Made by a program: the position numbers and the translations under genes. Below the pieces are notes generated by a model that worked only from the letters and a program-made list of their open reading frames with translations, made no database searches and was not told the origin of the DNA. From Simmondsia chinensis (Eukaryota; Streptophyta; Magnoliopsida; Caryophyllales; Simmondsiaceae), in contig JAGTTD010000026.1 in assembly GCA_018398585.1 (NCBI GenBank), positions 5,027,001 through 5,091,000 of the forward strand: DNA of 64,000 nt, in the 5' to 3' direction. Below are positions 1 to 9,771 of this stretch, one piece after another. Positions within the stretch are counted from its first letter, which is position 1; every line of letters starts with the position of its first letter.

Positions 1-611
1 TATAATTGTTTTTTGTCGAGATCTGATCCATCCCCAAGTACCCATGGTTGAAAATACATGATTTGAAGTGTCAAATCACCCCATGGGTTCTTTTTTCATG
101 CGTGGTTGAGTTTCTCAATGTAGTCTCCAAATTTGTCAATTTTCGCTAGTTCTTCACTACTTTTCAAGTTGTCCTCGGTCCAACGTGCTCCAAGTCTAAA
201 TACACATAAATTGCATCAGAGTGCAAATATAAAAGCCAAAAATATCATGGGAATGAGGTATAAGACATATAAAATGTGACATATTAGTGCAACACACTAT
301 TAGAATCAATTTTGTCACATTAGTGGATAATATGGTATCATTTTTAAAATTGGGAACTTCGCCTCAAGTATTTCGACAGTTCACTCTATTACATTCCACA
401 ATGATGAGTGTCTAGACTTAAACAACTCACATGGCCCGATTTATACTAAATTTGACTAATTCAAATGAGATTGGCTCAGGCAACTTTTTTGTTGAGTTTA
501 GCTTCAATGGGTTCAAACCTAACTTATTGTTGTTCGAACTCGACTCTTTTGCACATTTAAGGATTATAATTGAATTTCAACCTGAGTTATTTAAGTTTGC
601 GTGTCCCCAAG
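1..611. other. Non-coding flank, no gene recognised
   Basis: I see no gene here. One stretch (about 425-470, around caactcacatggcccgattt) resembles about 47995-48040, so this is probably old repeat DNA of the same type as the 47-48 kb region. The last five bases (607-611, ccaag) are the left target-site duplication of the Copia element that follows. Confidence 0.5.
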
Positions 612-881
612 TGTTGTAAAATAGTAAGCAGAAACAGTAAACAATCAAACACTGCAACATACCCACACCCTCGCCCGAGCATGGCATGGCGCAGCGGACA
701 AACGGCGCGTGCGCGCGTATGGTCCCCACCATCCTTTCACTTTTAACTTAGTTCAAGTGCTTATCTTTACAAGATTACATATAAGCATCCTTCCCTTATC
801 TAAACTATCAATGTGGGATAAGGGTTTTAAAGTAGGTCTTCAATTTATCAATGTGGGCTATTCTTTATTACATTTCCAACA
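612..881 (-). repeat. 3' LTR of Copia 1, internally deleted
   Basis: It matches both ends of the LTR at 5334-6076 but lacks the middle (about 5382-5865 of the intact copy). LTR pairs are identical when they insert, so the deletion happened afterwards. The lost part contains the TATA box seen in the other LTR. Confidence 0.9.
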
Positions 882-890
882 GTCCCCCAC
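882..890 (-). promoter_or_regulatory. Polypurine tract of Copia 1
   Basis: On the minus strand this reads gtgggggac immediately before the 3' LTR start tgttggaaa. This is the expected position of the plus-strand primer of an LTR retrotransposon. Confidence 0.75.
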
Positions 891-1477
891 AATTATCACA
901 AAGCTAGAGGAAGAATAGTCTGGGCAAAAGGAGAGCTTAGTTGTTCAATGTTGATGTCTCGCGACTTGAATCGACACCTAGTACATAACAAGTTTAAGAC
1001 AAACAACTTGTCAGGTAACTTTTGTTTTGAACTTGACAAGAGGTTGTATGGTCTTCCACCTGAGCACAAGCCAAGCTCAAAATATCTCAGCAAATCCTGC
1101 AGTTTGACGCTTTTGTCGGCCATATGTCCATCCTAGATTCTCACAGGTGCTCTAGAAGGCAAGTCTCCAACCTGCATAGGGAGCGGCCACACCCCACACC
1201 TATATAGGTGAATCCCATCAAGTGCGGGCTACCTCGCACCACCAAATAATGGCTATGGGTCCATTAAAAGCTAATGCTCATCCTTATCACCTTAGTAACA
1301 ATTACTGGGTTCTCTTAAGTGTGATTCATCGCACACCACCAAACTTATGGCTATGGATTGCCTAACATTGTCAACATCATAAGGAGGGAAAATTATTTAT
1401 TACAGTGCACAATCGAACTGAACTATAACTTACTCATTGAACCTGTATAAACCAGGTTGAGATACATCAATGTCAGT

Positions 1478-2048
1478 TCACTTTACACACTTTAATCCCA
1501 TTCCCCTCGATGTTTCTAATACAATTTTTCGACAAAGGCCTTTCATTAGTGGACTTGCGAGGTTCTTTTCCGACCTCAGATAGTCTAGTGATATCACCCC
1601 ACTTTCTAAAAGATCTTTTATAATTGTATGTTTGAGAAGAATATGTCTTCTCTTGCTATTGTACACTTTATTCTTTGCTACAACAACGGCTTCCTGGCTG
1701 TCACAATGTAATGCGACTGATGGAGCTGGATGCCCCCACAATGGCACATCTGCAAGTAAACTTCTCAGCCATTCGGCTTCATGTCTTGCCAACTCAAGAG
1801 CAATAAATTCTTATTCCATTATAGTCTTGGCAGTACAAGATTGCTTAGACGACTTCCAGAATATAGCACCTCCACCTAGTGTATGTTTTCATTGTTATCA
1901 GATAACGAGTTAGTATCACTATATCCTTCTAATACTACAGGAAATTTTGTAAAGTGATGGTTCCTTTTAAATATTTAAGCAATCTTTTCAAGACATTCCA
2001 ATGTTTTTTATATGGATTGTGATTGTATCTACTAAGTCTGCTTACTGC
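1478..2048 (-). pseudogene. Copia 1 RNase H domain (broken)
   Basis: The last pol domain of Copia 1. An open stretch at 1792-1478 (minus) starts MARHEAEWLRSLLADV and continues through HCDSQEAVVVAKN and a histidine-rich stretch (KRRHILLKHTII) to SEKNLASPLMKGL, which is the usual C-terminal Copia RNase H pattern. Here the family's common DxxTK motif reads ASPLMKGL, so it is already mutated. The part joining it to the reverse transcriptase (1800-2048) has no long open frame. RNase H would remove the RNA template during reverse transcription. Non-functional. Confidence 0.82.
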
Positions 2049-3227
2049 TTATGCAATGTCGGGCTTGGTATAGTTCATTAAGAACATGACACTTCCAATT
2101 ATCTTAGCATATTCAGATTGGCATATTGCAACACCTTTATGTCTAGTCAAGTGTATACTAAGGTCATAAGGTGTTCTTACTGAATCGACATCAAACATGT
2201 CAAACCTTTTAAGAATTTTTTCAATATTGTGAGACTGATTAACGCTGATGCCTTCAGAAGTTATCGTAATTCGAACTCCTACTATTACATTCGCCTCACC
2301 TACGTCCTTCATATTGAATTTGGAACTTAGAAAGTTTTTAGTCTTAGTGACAACGCTCAAAGTTGTGCCACAAATAAACATATCATCAACATATAAGCAA
2401 ATATTAACACATATTATAATTACACTTAGAATATAGACAAGAGTCACCATCATTCACAAGAAAGTTGTTAGCAATCAAAGTGCTATTAAATTTTTCATGC
2501 CACTGCTTTGGTGCTTGTTTTAAGCCATATAGAGATTTGATTAATTTACGCACTTTCTTTTCTTGGCCTGGAGCTACAAATCCCTCTAGTTGTTCCATGT
2601 AAACTTCTTCGTTTAAGTCACTATTCAAAAAAGTAGTTTTAGTATCCATTTGATAAACAAATAAATTATGAATAGATGCGATGGCAATTAAGGCCCTGAT
2701 AGTGGCTATTTTAGTGACGGGTGAGTATGTGTCAAAATAATCAACTCCCTTTCTATATGTGAATCTCTTAGCCACTAGCCTAACTTTGAATTTATCGATT
2801 GACCCACCATCCTTTAGTTTCTTTTTGAATACCCACTTACAACCAATCAGTTTGCATCCTCTAGGATGTCTACTAGTTCCCACGTATGGTTATTCAGAAT
2901 TGACTCTGGTTCATAGTTAATAGCCTCTTTCCAAAATGTGGAGTCAACCAATTTCATGGCTTTTTCATAAGTCTTTGGATCTTCCGTTAGCATATGGGCA
3001 CGCATTATTTCTTCATTTATCTCATTATGTTCAGTTAAGAAGATAGTGATAAACTCTGGTCCAAAGCTATTTTCTTTTCTAGCCCTTTTACTCCTTATAT
3101 CTGGTATGTCAGTTTCGTGAGCATTCTCAACACTAGAGGGCATAGGGATAGGAGTTAGAGATACAAATTGAGCATTAGATTTCATGGGAAATATATGTTC
3201 GAAAAACTCGGCATCTCTAGATTCCAT
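2049..3227 (-). pseudogene. Copia 1 reverse transcriptase (broken, three pieces)
   Basis: Three overlapping minus-strand frames, 3227-2847, 2883-2404 and 2453-2049, cover a Copia RVT_2 domain. Visible blocks are EDPKTYEKAM...FWKEAINYE (N-terminal), GCKWVFKKKLKDGGSIDKFK, the palm region YQMDTKTTFLNSDLNEEVYM, SLYGLKQAPKQWHEKF, and the catalytic YVDDMFI with KFNMKDVGEANVIVG after it. In most Copia elements the palm block reads DVKTAFLNG; here it is DTKTTFLNS. The frame shifts near 2850 and 2440 separate the pieces. It would copy element RNA into DNA in virus-like particles, but it cannot be made in one piece. Confidence 0.9.
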
Positions 3228-3265
3228 TATACTACTGCATGCATAGGAGTCATTTTCACCTTTAA

Positions 3266-3932
3266 TTAAAACCAGTATGCAACACTATGGTATGCATATA
3301 GATATGGAATCAATAGTCTTAGGTCCAATTTTGCTTCTTTTGAAATCAGGTAGTCCAACTTTTGCCAGACACCCCACACTTTAAGGTATTTTAAATTAGG
3401 GGCGTGGCCTTTCCATAAAGGTGTTTTATCAAGTTTTTTATGAGGTACATGATTCAGTACATGACAAGCAGATAAAATCGCTTCCCCCCACATATTATCA
3501 GGAAGCCTAGGAATTATTAGCATAGCGTTTATCATATTTTTCAAAGTTCTATTTTTTCTTTCGACAATACCATTCGACTCTGGACAATAAGGGGGTATTC
3601 TTTCATGTATTATTCCTCTTTCTTCACAAAAGTTCTCAAGGGAAGTAGGGTCATATTTTTTTCCTCTATCAGACCTAAGGTTCATCTTTTTTTTTTTTTT
3701 TTTTTTTTTCCTAGTTGGTTTCAACCTTGGGTTTATATTTTAAAAATATTTGTTTATCCTCATCTTTGCTCCTTAGAAGGTATATCATGGTATATCTAGA
3801 GTGGTCATCTATAAAGGTTATGTAATATCTTTTACCGCCCTTACACATTGTTCTTTTAAAATCCCCTAAGTCGCTATGGACCAATTCAAGAAGTTCGGTA
3901 TGTCTTTCTACAGATTTAAATGATTTTATAGC
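3266..3932 (-). pseudogene. Copia 1 integrase core (broken)
   Basis: The minus-strand frame 3724-3266 carries the C-terminal half of an rve integrase core: LRSDRGKKYD (DDE second aspartate block), FCEERGIIHERIPPYCPESNGIVERKNRTL (the glutamate block) and then ACHVLNHVPHKKLDKTP and KYLKVWG. A run of 20 A on the minus strand (T on plus, 3688-3708) sits directly before this block, so the frame leads in through a poly-lysine that is an artefact of the homopolymer. The first catalytic aspartate lies upstream in 3730-3932, where no long frame is open. Confidence 0.85.
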
Positions 3933-4498
3933 TTATTTAGCTTCATGGCACACTTCACGTTTAGAAAAATCCGTATTGTTAAAATAAGGGATTAAGTTCA
4001 TTTTATTTAAACGTTTAACAGAGTTAACTTTCACATATCCTAAACGAGCATGCCATAAATCAAGGGATTCAGTGATATAAGCAGAAGATGTGCTAGTATT
4101 CATTTCATTAGTGCATTTAGGGTCACGGATAAATAGACCCCCTTTACAGTAACCCTTACCCAAAAATACCCCATTTCTAGTGAGTACGAGGTATCAGAAT
4201 CAAAAGCTAATTTCAAACCAGCTTTAATGAGGAGGCTACCAGATACCAGGTTTCTATGCATATCAGCCACATGCAGCACATTAGTTAATGTAAGCATTTT
4301 ACCAGACATGAGTTTTAAAGAAATCTTCCTTTTTCTGATGATTGGCACAGTTGTTGAATTTCCCAAGAAGACCACGTCGCCATTATGGCCCTTATGGAAT
4401 TCTTCAAACATGTTCCAATGCGCACAGATGAGTCTAGTAGCCCCAGTATCCACTACCCATTCTGTCACGTTGTTCACCAAGTTCACTTCCGTGACCAT
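3933..4498 (-). pseudogene. Copia 1 protease and GAG-pre-integrase (broken)
   Basis: Frame 4498-4100 contains the retropepsin motif WVVDTGATRLICAHWNMF followed by GNSTTVPI and LTNVLHVADMHRNLVS, as in Copia proteases (DTGA active site). Frame 4163-3933 overlaps it and has SLDLWHARLGYVKVNSVKRL, the zinc-binding GAG-pre-integrase signature (WHxRLGH, here with the last H replaced by Y), then EVCHEAK. The protease would cleave the Gag-Pol polyprotein. Two frames and a lost zinc ligand show that it is dead. Confidence 0.87.
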
Positions 4499-4618
4499 AG
4501 CTATGATGTTGTGTGTTTCTACAAGATTGGCCTTGTTCTTGTTGTCTTTGGATTGGTTCTTTTTGTTTCTACAGTCATTTGCCTCATGTCCATATTTTCC
4601 ACAGAAATAGCATTCTCC

Positions 4619-5333
4619 TTAGAACATGGCCTTCATCTTGTGAATTTTTCCCCTGGGCTTGAGGTTGGAGTGATACCTTCTCTTTTTTCCTTTAAACCTG
4701 TCAGAGGAGGTAACTCTTGTTTCGATAATGCTAGCTCTTGAATAATCAGGGTGCGAGTTTGCCTCATCTTTTTGCCAGTTTTCCTCTTTAATTTTTAGAT
4801 GACCCACAAGTTCTTCTAGAGATAGATCATTTTTCTTATGCATGAACAGGTTCAGATAATGCTTCCACGAAGGTGAAACCTTTTCAATAAGAACGTAAGC
4901 TTTAGTGATTTCACATATATTATTTGGTCAATAATTGGTTTGTCATCGACTACTTTAAAGTCCAACCATTTGCTAACAATGTATTTTCTAGTACCCATAT
5001 CATCGCTTCCATATTTTTTGAGAAGTATATCCCATGTTTCCTTAGCAGTGTCCATTTTAACATGTACATCGAATAGATTATCGCTCATATAATGCAGCAG
5101 TATTCCCCTACAAGTTTTATTATCCACAGTAAATTTTTCCGTATCGGTGAGTTTAGCAGTTTCTTCTTCAGGAACATTCTTTCATAGATGACATAGTCAA
5201 TGTTAAGTTGTTCTGGATAGAACAACAGCTTAAGAGACCAACGTTTGTGGTTCTTCCCATTTAGCGGTTCAAGTTTAGATTATCAGGAAGAGGGAGTTTC
5301 ATTGTCATAATTCAAATAAATCGTATTTTAGAG
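4619..5333 (-). pseudogene. Copia 1 gag remnant
   Basis: Frames 5127-4852 and 4843-4619 encode a UBN2-type Gag: LLHYMSDNLFDVHVKMDTAKETWDILLKKY, YIVSKWLDFKVVDDKPIIDQI, then MHKKNDLSLEELVGHLKIKEENWQ and RASIIETRVTSS. The zinc knuckle, expected about 4570-4620, is seen only in part (AECYFCGKYGHEANDC-like reading on the minus strand). The start near 5300 (ATGAAACTCCCTCTTCC on the minus strand) is the likely original Gag start, but the frame is lost about 5130-5240. Gag would form the particle. Confidence 0.78.
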
Positions 5334-6076
5334 TGTTGTAAAATAGTAAGCAAAAATAGTAAATAATCAAACACAGTAATGAAATCGATAAAGTGAGAAA
5401 AGATCTTACAAAACGAGTAACCGTACCGTGGAATAAGCCATTGTCCTAAAAGACGATTTTGCTGCTTCTTGGGTGCATACAGAGTAAGCGGCAGCCGTCT
5501 TCCAAGATTAACGTGATCCGACCTTTAACGTGCACTCTTTAGAAGTTGGGTGGAATGCCAAGAGAACTTTACCCAGACTTTGGTATTGGAGAAGAAGACA
5601 GAAGAAGAACAAGAGAGGAGATTTGATTTTTCAATGATAGAGAAGGCTCATAGAAAGTGCGATTTATAGGTGGGGAAGGTGACAGTTGGGAGGAGCTGCG
5701 ACTTCCCAACGGTCATCTTGAAGGGGTGTGTTCCCTGGGAAAAGATGAGGCAGTAAAGGTGGTGTCGCTTGGGGGAGCTATGTAGTGAATTACAGGTGCG
5801 TCTTTACGAATACTTGCTAAAGAAAAAATATTTCCGATAAAATAAAAATACCTGTAAGAAAAAGGGACACCCACACCCATGCCCAGGCACGGCGGGTGGT
5901 GCCCGTGCGTATGTTGTCCCCACCATTCTTTCATCCTTAACTTAATTCAAGTGCTTGTCTTTACAAGGTTACTTATAAACCATCCTTCTCATCTCTAAAC
6001 TATCAATGTGGGATATGGGTTTTAAAGTAGGACTTCAATTTATCAATGTGGGTTATGCTTTGTTACATTTCCAACA
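5334..6076 (-). repeat. 5' LTR of Copia 1 (743 bp)
   Basis: An intact LTR, TG...CA on the minus strand. It contains a TATA-like ctataaat (minus; plus about 5664-5671, in gatttatagg) that could have started element transcription. A related LTR lies at 14427-15128. Confidence 0.9.
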
Positions 6077-6700
6077 CCAAGTTCAAGCTCTACCAAGTAA
6101 TGGTGTGCAAGGTCTGATTTCGACTATGAATTTTTATTTCAATTGGACTCAAATGTAAAATGCAATTTTGAAATCGATTCAAATCAAACCAAACTATTCT
6201 GAAACTCATATCGAAATGGACCTTATCATAAATTACCTTTTGTTAGTTTATATTTTCAAGCATGATATTAAGAAAAAAAATATTTACGTATTTTTTTAGC
6301 GAAATGAAGATTAGTAAACAATAACATCATGAAAAATGAAAATGAAGTAATAACTATCTAATACAAATGACCGTGAAATTTAATTTTTGACTTAATATCC
6401 AAAAATAAACTGTCGATGGAAAAGGGACATATTCAACTACAACATCCCCAGTAGCAACCTTCTCATGAATACAGTAGAAGTCATAGCAAGATGCTTAGTA
6501 GGATGATGCATAATAGGATTGACAAACAAATAATAGGTGTGAAGGAATATTTCTGGGAGCATAAACAAACAAAGTTGTTGAATTATCATATATATATATA
6601 TATATATATAAGAGTAAATACAAGGAAAAATATAGAAGTAAACCTAGAGGATAAATACAAGAAATATATAATATCCTAAGTATATCAACCTATGATATTA
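6077..6700. other. Non-coding, (AT)n microsatellite
   Basis: The first five bases are the right TSD of Copia 1. No gene is visible. About 6588-6610 is a perfect (AT)n tract. The segment 6440-6700 may be LTR sequence belonging to the Copia fragment at 6700-6915, because it lies just 3' of that fragment's polypurine stretch (aagggggtgtat on the minus strand). Confidence 0.45.
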
Positions 6701-6915
6701 TACTAATACACCCCCTTAATCTAAACGGGGTGGACCAATGTACAGATTGGCCTTATGATAGCAGAAGCGATCAGTGGATAAGCCCTTCGTGAAGAATCAG
6801 CAGCCTGTTTGGTCGTAGGAGTGTATTGAACCTAGATGTCACCCTTAATTACCTTTTTCGCAAACATAGTGAAAGTCAACATCTACATGCTTACTACGAT
6901 AATTAGAAAAGTCAC
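6700..6915 (-). pseudogene. Copia RNase H tail fragment
   Basis: On the minus strand the sequence reads SKHVDVDFHYV, the strongly conserved end of the Copia RNase H domain, then a stop, then a degenerate stretch at the position of the ADxFTKGLP motif, followed by the purine-rich gattaagggggtgta expected just before a 3' LTR. It belongs to a different family from Copia 1. Compare SKHVDVDFHYVQEKVLKGDL in the Copia at 18.3-23.5 kb, which has the same block and an LTR start with a similar attag. It abuts the CACTA fragment directly. Confidence 0.75.
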
Positions 6916-6917
6916 TC

Positions 6918-6944
6918 CAGAAGTATCCATCTCACTAGCAAAAT
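6918..6944. repeat. 27-bp direct repeat, copy 1 (copy 2 at 7162-7188)
   Basis: This 27-bp stretch recurs exactly at 7162-7188. Copy 2 is inside CACTA transposase coding sequence (NFASEMDTSDE on the minus strand). Copy 1 lies at the junction between the CACTA fragment and the Copia fragment. A short segment was evidently duplicated at the breakpoint. Confidence 0.85.
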
Positions 6945-7471
6945 CATTTAAAATGATATAATTCAACAATAAACGAGAGCTTTGTAAATTCATCACATCT
7001 AGGGTACAAGGGTGTATCTACATCTTCTATTAGTTTATATAAATTTTTAGCCTCAACATTGCAGCCCTTTTTAGGTCGTTCTGATTATTCACTTATATTA
7101 GAACTATGCAATCTATAAGCATCTTCTAACATTTCATGCATACCATCATCTGACAATTCATCAGAAGTATCCATCTCACTAGCAAAATTATTTAGATCAG
7201 GATAGTCCACCTCCCCATGGAGTACCACTTGCTATGTGCATAATTATCATCCATGCCTTTAAGTGTAATGTGAAGTTTCACTCTATGATGTCCAACTCAT
7301 ATCGATTTGCACAAGTCATACATTGGCAAGGTATTGACTCATCCACACCCATAATAGGAAGCGCATCAGTAACAAATGCTTCCACACCCTCGGGAAATTC
7401 ATGTGAAACCCATGAGCTTATCACCCAAGCTTTGTTTTTAATCACATCCATATGGACAAATCCTACACATA
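6945..7471 (-). pseudogene. CACTA (En/Spm) TNP2-like transposase, N-terminal fragment
   Basis: On the minus strand an exon appears to begin after an acceptor-like tgtgtag at about 7462-7468 (in the revcomp of ctacacatagaatg). It starts with MDVIKNKAWV, comparable to the usual MDKSWM start of the transposase-associated domain, then SHEFPEGVEAFVTDAL and PCQCMTCANR (zinc-binding CxCxxC type). After a stop and frame break come MDTSDELSDDGMHEMLEDAY and AKNLYKLIEDVDTPLYP, then KLSFIVELYHFK, which match the linker and start of the TNP2 transposase core. Only this N-terminal portion remains; the DDE core is absent. Seen: motifs. Known: they belong to plant CACTA transposases. Confidence 0.8.
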
Positions 7472-8025
7472 GAATGTATAAATATCGTTAAAATAAGACA
7501 GAATATTAGTAAGATTACATTAATTACATATATTAATCTCTTATTGACCATAAGAATAGGGTAAGATTTGTTACTAGACTCACATTTCATGTAATTCATA
7601 TTTTACTAACTATAATCTGAAAACTCAAATTCACTATACAAACACCGAAACAAATCAAAAGCTAAAAAACGTGACAAAAACACAACTCATCATCATGAAA
7701 CAACTCATTGAAATCTACTATTAAGAGAAGAAATAGCTTAAAACACTATATACTTAGTTCATATTTTCTCAAAATCAAGCAAAAATCGAACAAACTAATC
7801 ATGATAGCATACATCAAAGCTAACACTACACCAAACATTAACACATTAGGTAATCATACATATTACTATTCAATCCTCAACAAATTGACAGTAATCTTAC
7901 ATTAAATTACACAATCCTCAACAAATTGATAGGAATCTTACATTAACCCTATTTTATTGCAAACTAACCCTATTTTGTACCCGAAACAAAAGAACAATGA
8001 GACGAAAGAGTGAAGACCTAAAGAT
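7472..8025 (-). other. Probable intron of the CACTA transposase gene
   Basis: AT-rich DNA without coding character between the leader-like block and the TNP2 exon. On the minus strand it ends in a pyrimidine-poor acceptor tctatgtgtag. Positions 7845-7950 contain two close copies of a short unit (caatcctcaacaaattgacag and variant). 8009-8025 is one copy of the target duplication of the next element. Confidence 0.4.
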
Positions 8026-8035
8026 TGCAACATTC

Positions 8036-8160
8036 CCAGTGCTCCAAGGGCTCCCGCCTAAGCAGGGTCTTGGGGGGGGGGGGGGATGTATGCAGCCTTC
8101 CCCCTTCAGGGTGTTACCCTAAAGTGAATCTGTTTCCGAGTTCCCCCAACTTGAGAGGTG
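8036..8160 (-). repeat. RTE LINE-type 3' tail
   Basis: On the minus strand it has the same sequence of blocks as the 3' end of the RTE LINE at 33686-35815: caagttgggggaactcggaa, aacaccctgaagggggaag, gctgcatacatcc, a poly-C tract, aagaccctgct, gcgggagcccttgg, gcactgggaatgttg. The poly-C tract (plus strand G run about 8071-8085) is 14-15 bases long here. Confidence 0.88.
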
Positions 8161-8257
8161 AGGATTTCCTTAGAGGTCCTATCCTGGTACTACTCTCGCT
8201 TAAGCACACTTAACTTCGGAGTTCTTATGGGATCCGGTGCTTGGGTGTTAGTACCCT
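8161..8257 (-). ncRNA. 5S rRNA-derived block (pseudogene, SINE head)
   Basis: On the minus strand it contains caccggatcccataagaact, ccgaagttaag, gtgcttaagcgagagtagta and ccaggatagg, in the order and spacing of plant 5S rRNA. The 5S internal promoter elements (A box, intermediate element, C box) are recognisable, but the C-box region has a deletion (ggataggacctc where 5S has ggatgggtgacctc). The last dozen bases of 5S are missing and replaced by the RTE tail, at the same join as in the 11.6-kb copy. It is not a 5S gene. Confidence 0.88.
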
Positions 8258-8413
8258 CTTGGGTAGGAACGACATCTAAAGGGATCAATAAGCTTACTAG
8301 ATCTACAATATTCCAAAACCATATCAACAATTCTTTATATGTAAATCACATCAAATACTATCAAACTCTACAAACTTCCATTCACAAAGCTCAGCGCTCT
8401 CCAAGAAACTAGA

Positions 8414-8475
8414 CCAATAATCAAATCCGAGTAGCACCTCTTGCACCAGAAGTTCCCAACCACTAGGCTATATCC
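8414..8475 (-). repeat. Possible tRNA-like SINE head
   Basis: On the minus strand ggatatagcctagtggttgg fits a Pol III A box (TRGYNNARNGG-type: TAGCCTAGTGG) and the common start of tRNA-derived plant SINEs. About 35 bases further, ctcggatttgattattgg is a poor B box. It may be a decayed tRNA-SINE head or a chance match. Confidence 0.35.
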
Positions 8476-8961
8476 TTCAAAAAACTATGAATACCAAATA
8501 AATCCCTAGAACTCTCATTTTGAAATCCCTATCTTGCAATAAGGAAAGGAACCTAAGGACAAACGGATTCCAAAACATTCACCGCAAAATACCAATTCGA
8601 AAGGATCAAATCCATGCAAAACTAAGATCAAGATGCCCTAATCATGAATCAGAACAACAGAAACTAAAATTCAAATGGAGAGAAGCAAATCGTATTCAAA
8701 TCCCACGCACCGAGACATCAATCTGCATATAACTTCAAAACGTAACAAATCGGCACATCAAATCAGACACCAGCCAAACAAATCTTCGAATTTCCTATTT
8801 TGATATGACAATAATAACTACAAATTCAATAGAAATCCAAGCGATCGAAGTAGATAACGCAACCAAGTTTCACGCAAGAAAGACACAACACGAACAAACC
8901 AGAAGCAACGAGAATAAGGCGAGGCAACCGTCACGAACGGAATTAGTGAAGACCTAAAGAT

Positions 8962-9320
8962 GAGATTTATAATACTTTCAAACAATATAAACCTAGTACA
9001 ATCGCTCAATTAACTGCAAATTAAACTACATTACAAAGGAAATTGAATCATGAAATTGATACCTTCGCAACAGAGTCAAGCTTGCAGTGTCAATCCTTTT
9101 TGCCTCTACCAGACCTGCAATGGGGACACAAAACTGAATTAAAAAAAGCGAAGAGACGAGCAAGAGAGAGAGAGAGAAGAAACGAGAGGAAGAGAAAGCG
9201 AAGACACGTGCGACAGGGAGAGAGAGCGAAGAGACCAGCGATTGAGCGAGAGAGTGAAGAGACGAGGGAGACAGGGAACACATGCGAGAGAGAGAGAGTG
9301 CTGGGGTTAGGGCAAAACAA
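8962..9320 (-). other. CT-rich leader-like block of the CACTA gene
   Basis: On the minus strand this is a (CT)n-rich stretch (9290-9150) followed by a short segment ending in gttgcgaag and then gtatcaatttc, which looks like a 5' UTR exon with a splice donor. Plant 5' UTRs are often CT-rich. The open frames it creates on both strands (arginine/glutamate-rich or serine/leucine-rich) are by-products of the dinucleotide repeat. Confidence 0.4.
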
Positions 9321-9758
9321 TTTAAAGTATTATAATAAAATGTTAATGAACCCAAAATTTAGAGATTTGGCAGGAAATTTTTTACCCAAAATTTTGTGAA
9401 TTGACATACAATTTTAAATACTTGGGAATATTAAGTTTATGTAATATATTTAGAGGACAAAAAAAATAATTTAATTAAATTATCTATATGTCTTTGACAA
9501 ATTATTATTATTTTTTCTTAAACGTAATATTGGAGGGAAGTGAAATTTTTTTTCTTAGCTTAGGAGATATAAAATTTTTTTATTAAAATATCTTTACCAA
9601 CAAACACAAGTGTACTGTTGGTAATGCCATATATAATACCAACAAACAAAAGAGGTCAGCTCTATATGAGGTTTTTCATTTGCAACAAAAGAAAATTTTT
9701 GTTGCTATTGGTAAATCAATTGTAGCAGAAATTTTTCTAGTTTATTACTATTGATCAC
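9321..9758. other. AT-rich CACTA subterminal region
   Basis: No gene. From about 9600 on, short inverted and direct copies of ttggta/taccaa and ttgttgc/gcaacaa cluster towards the terminus, as in CACTA subterminal regions where transposase binds. Confidence 0.45.
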
Positions 9759-9771
9759 TTTTTTTGTAGTG
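9759..9771 (-). repeat. CACTA terminal repeat
   Basis: The minus strand reads CACTACAAAAAAA, the canonical end of plant En/Spm-like elements. The flanking 3-bp duplication cannot be tested because the other end is lost. Confidence 0.7.

Larger units (their letters stand above)
612..6076 (-). mobile_element. Ty1/Copia LTR retrotransposon 1, complete ends, dead genes
   Basis: A full-length Copia element on the minus strand. Both LTRs start TGTTGGAAA and end ACAACA when read on the minus strand. The element is flanked by a perfect 5-bp duplication, ccaag (607-611 and 6077-6081). Read on the minus strand, the order is 5' LTR, gag, protease, integrase, reverse transcriptase, RNase H, purine tract, 3' LTR, which is the Copia order (integrase before RT). 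Every gene is broken by stops or frameshifts. The 3' LTR has lost about 473 bp relative to the 5' LTR. I did not find a tRNA-iMet type primer site next to the 5' LTR. Seen: LTRs, TSD, domain order. Inferred: inactive. Confidence 0.93.
8026..8944 (-). mobile_element. Composite retroposed element: unknown 5' part, tRNA-like block, 5S-like block, RTE tail
   Basis: The insertion is bounded by a perfect 17-bp direct repeat, agtgaagacctaaagat, at 8009-8025 and 8945-8961. A duplication of this length is typical of LINE-driven retroposition. On the minus strand the order is about 470 bp of unrecognised T-rich DNA, a tRNA-like block (8475-8414), about 155 bp unknown, a 5S-rRNA-like block (8257-8161) and the shared RTE LINE tail (8160-8036), ending next to the duplication. 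A transcript reading through a 5S-headed SINE and then being retroposed would give this structure. That is an inference. Confidence 0.7.
6945..9771 (-). mobile_element. CACTA (En/Spm-like) transposon, 5' part
   Basis: The 5' end is the plant CACTA terminus at 9759-9771 (minus strand CACTACAAAAAAA). It is followed by about 170 bp with repeated ttggta/taccaa-type subterminal motifs (9600-9760), a CT-rich leader-like block (about 9000-9310), and then the transposase fragment at 6945-7471. The 3' half is missing, cut at 6945 next to a Copia fragment. The element carries a 919-bp insertion at 8026-8944. The tie between the terminus and the transposase is an inference from orientation and spacing. 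Confidence 0.62.

Noticed and set aside
8025..8280. A functional 5S rRNA gene
   Set aside because: The 3' end of 5S is missing, a LINE tail follows at the same join as at 11.6 kb, and there is no terminator or tandem 5S spacer.
8414..8475. A tRNA gene
   Set aside because: The A box fits but the B box does not, and no cloverleaf stems are apparent. At best it is a decayed SINE head.
9026..9399. Genes encoding Arg/Glu-rich or Ser/Leu-rich proteins
   Set aside because: Both frames arise from one (GA)n/(CT)n tract and show no domain.
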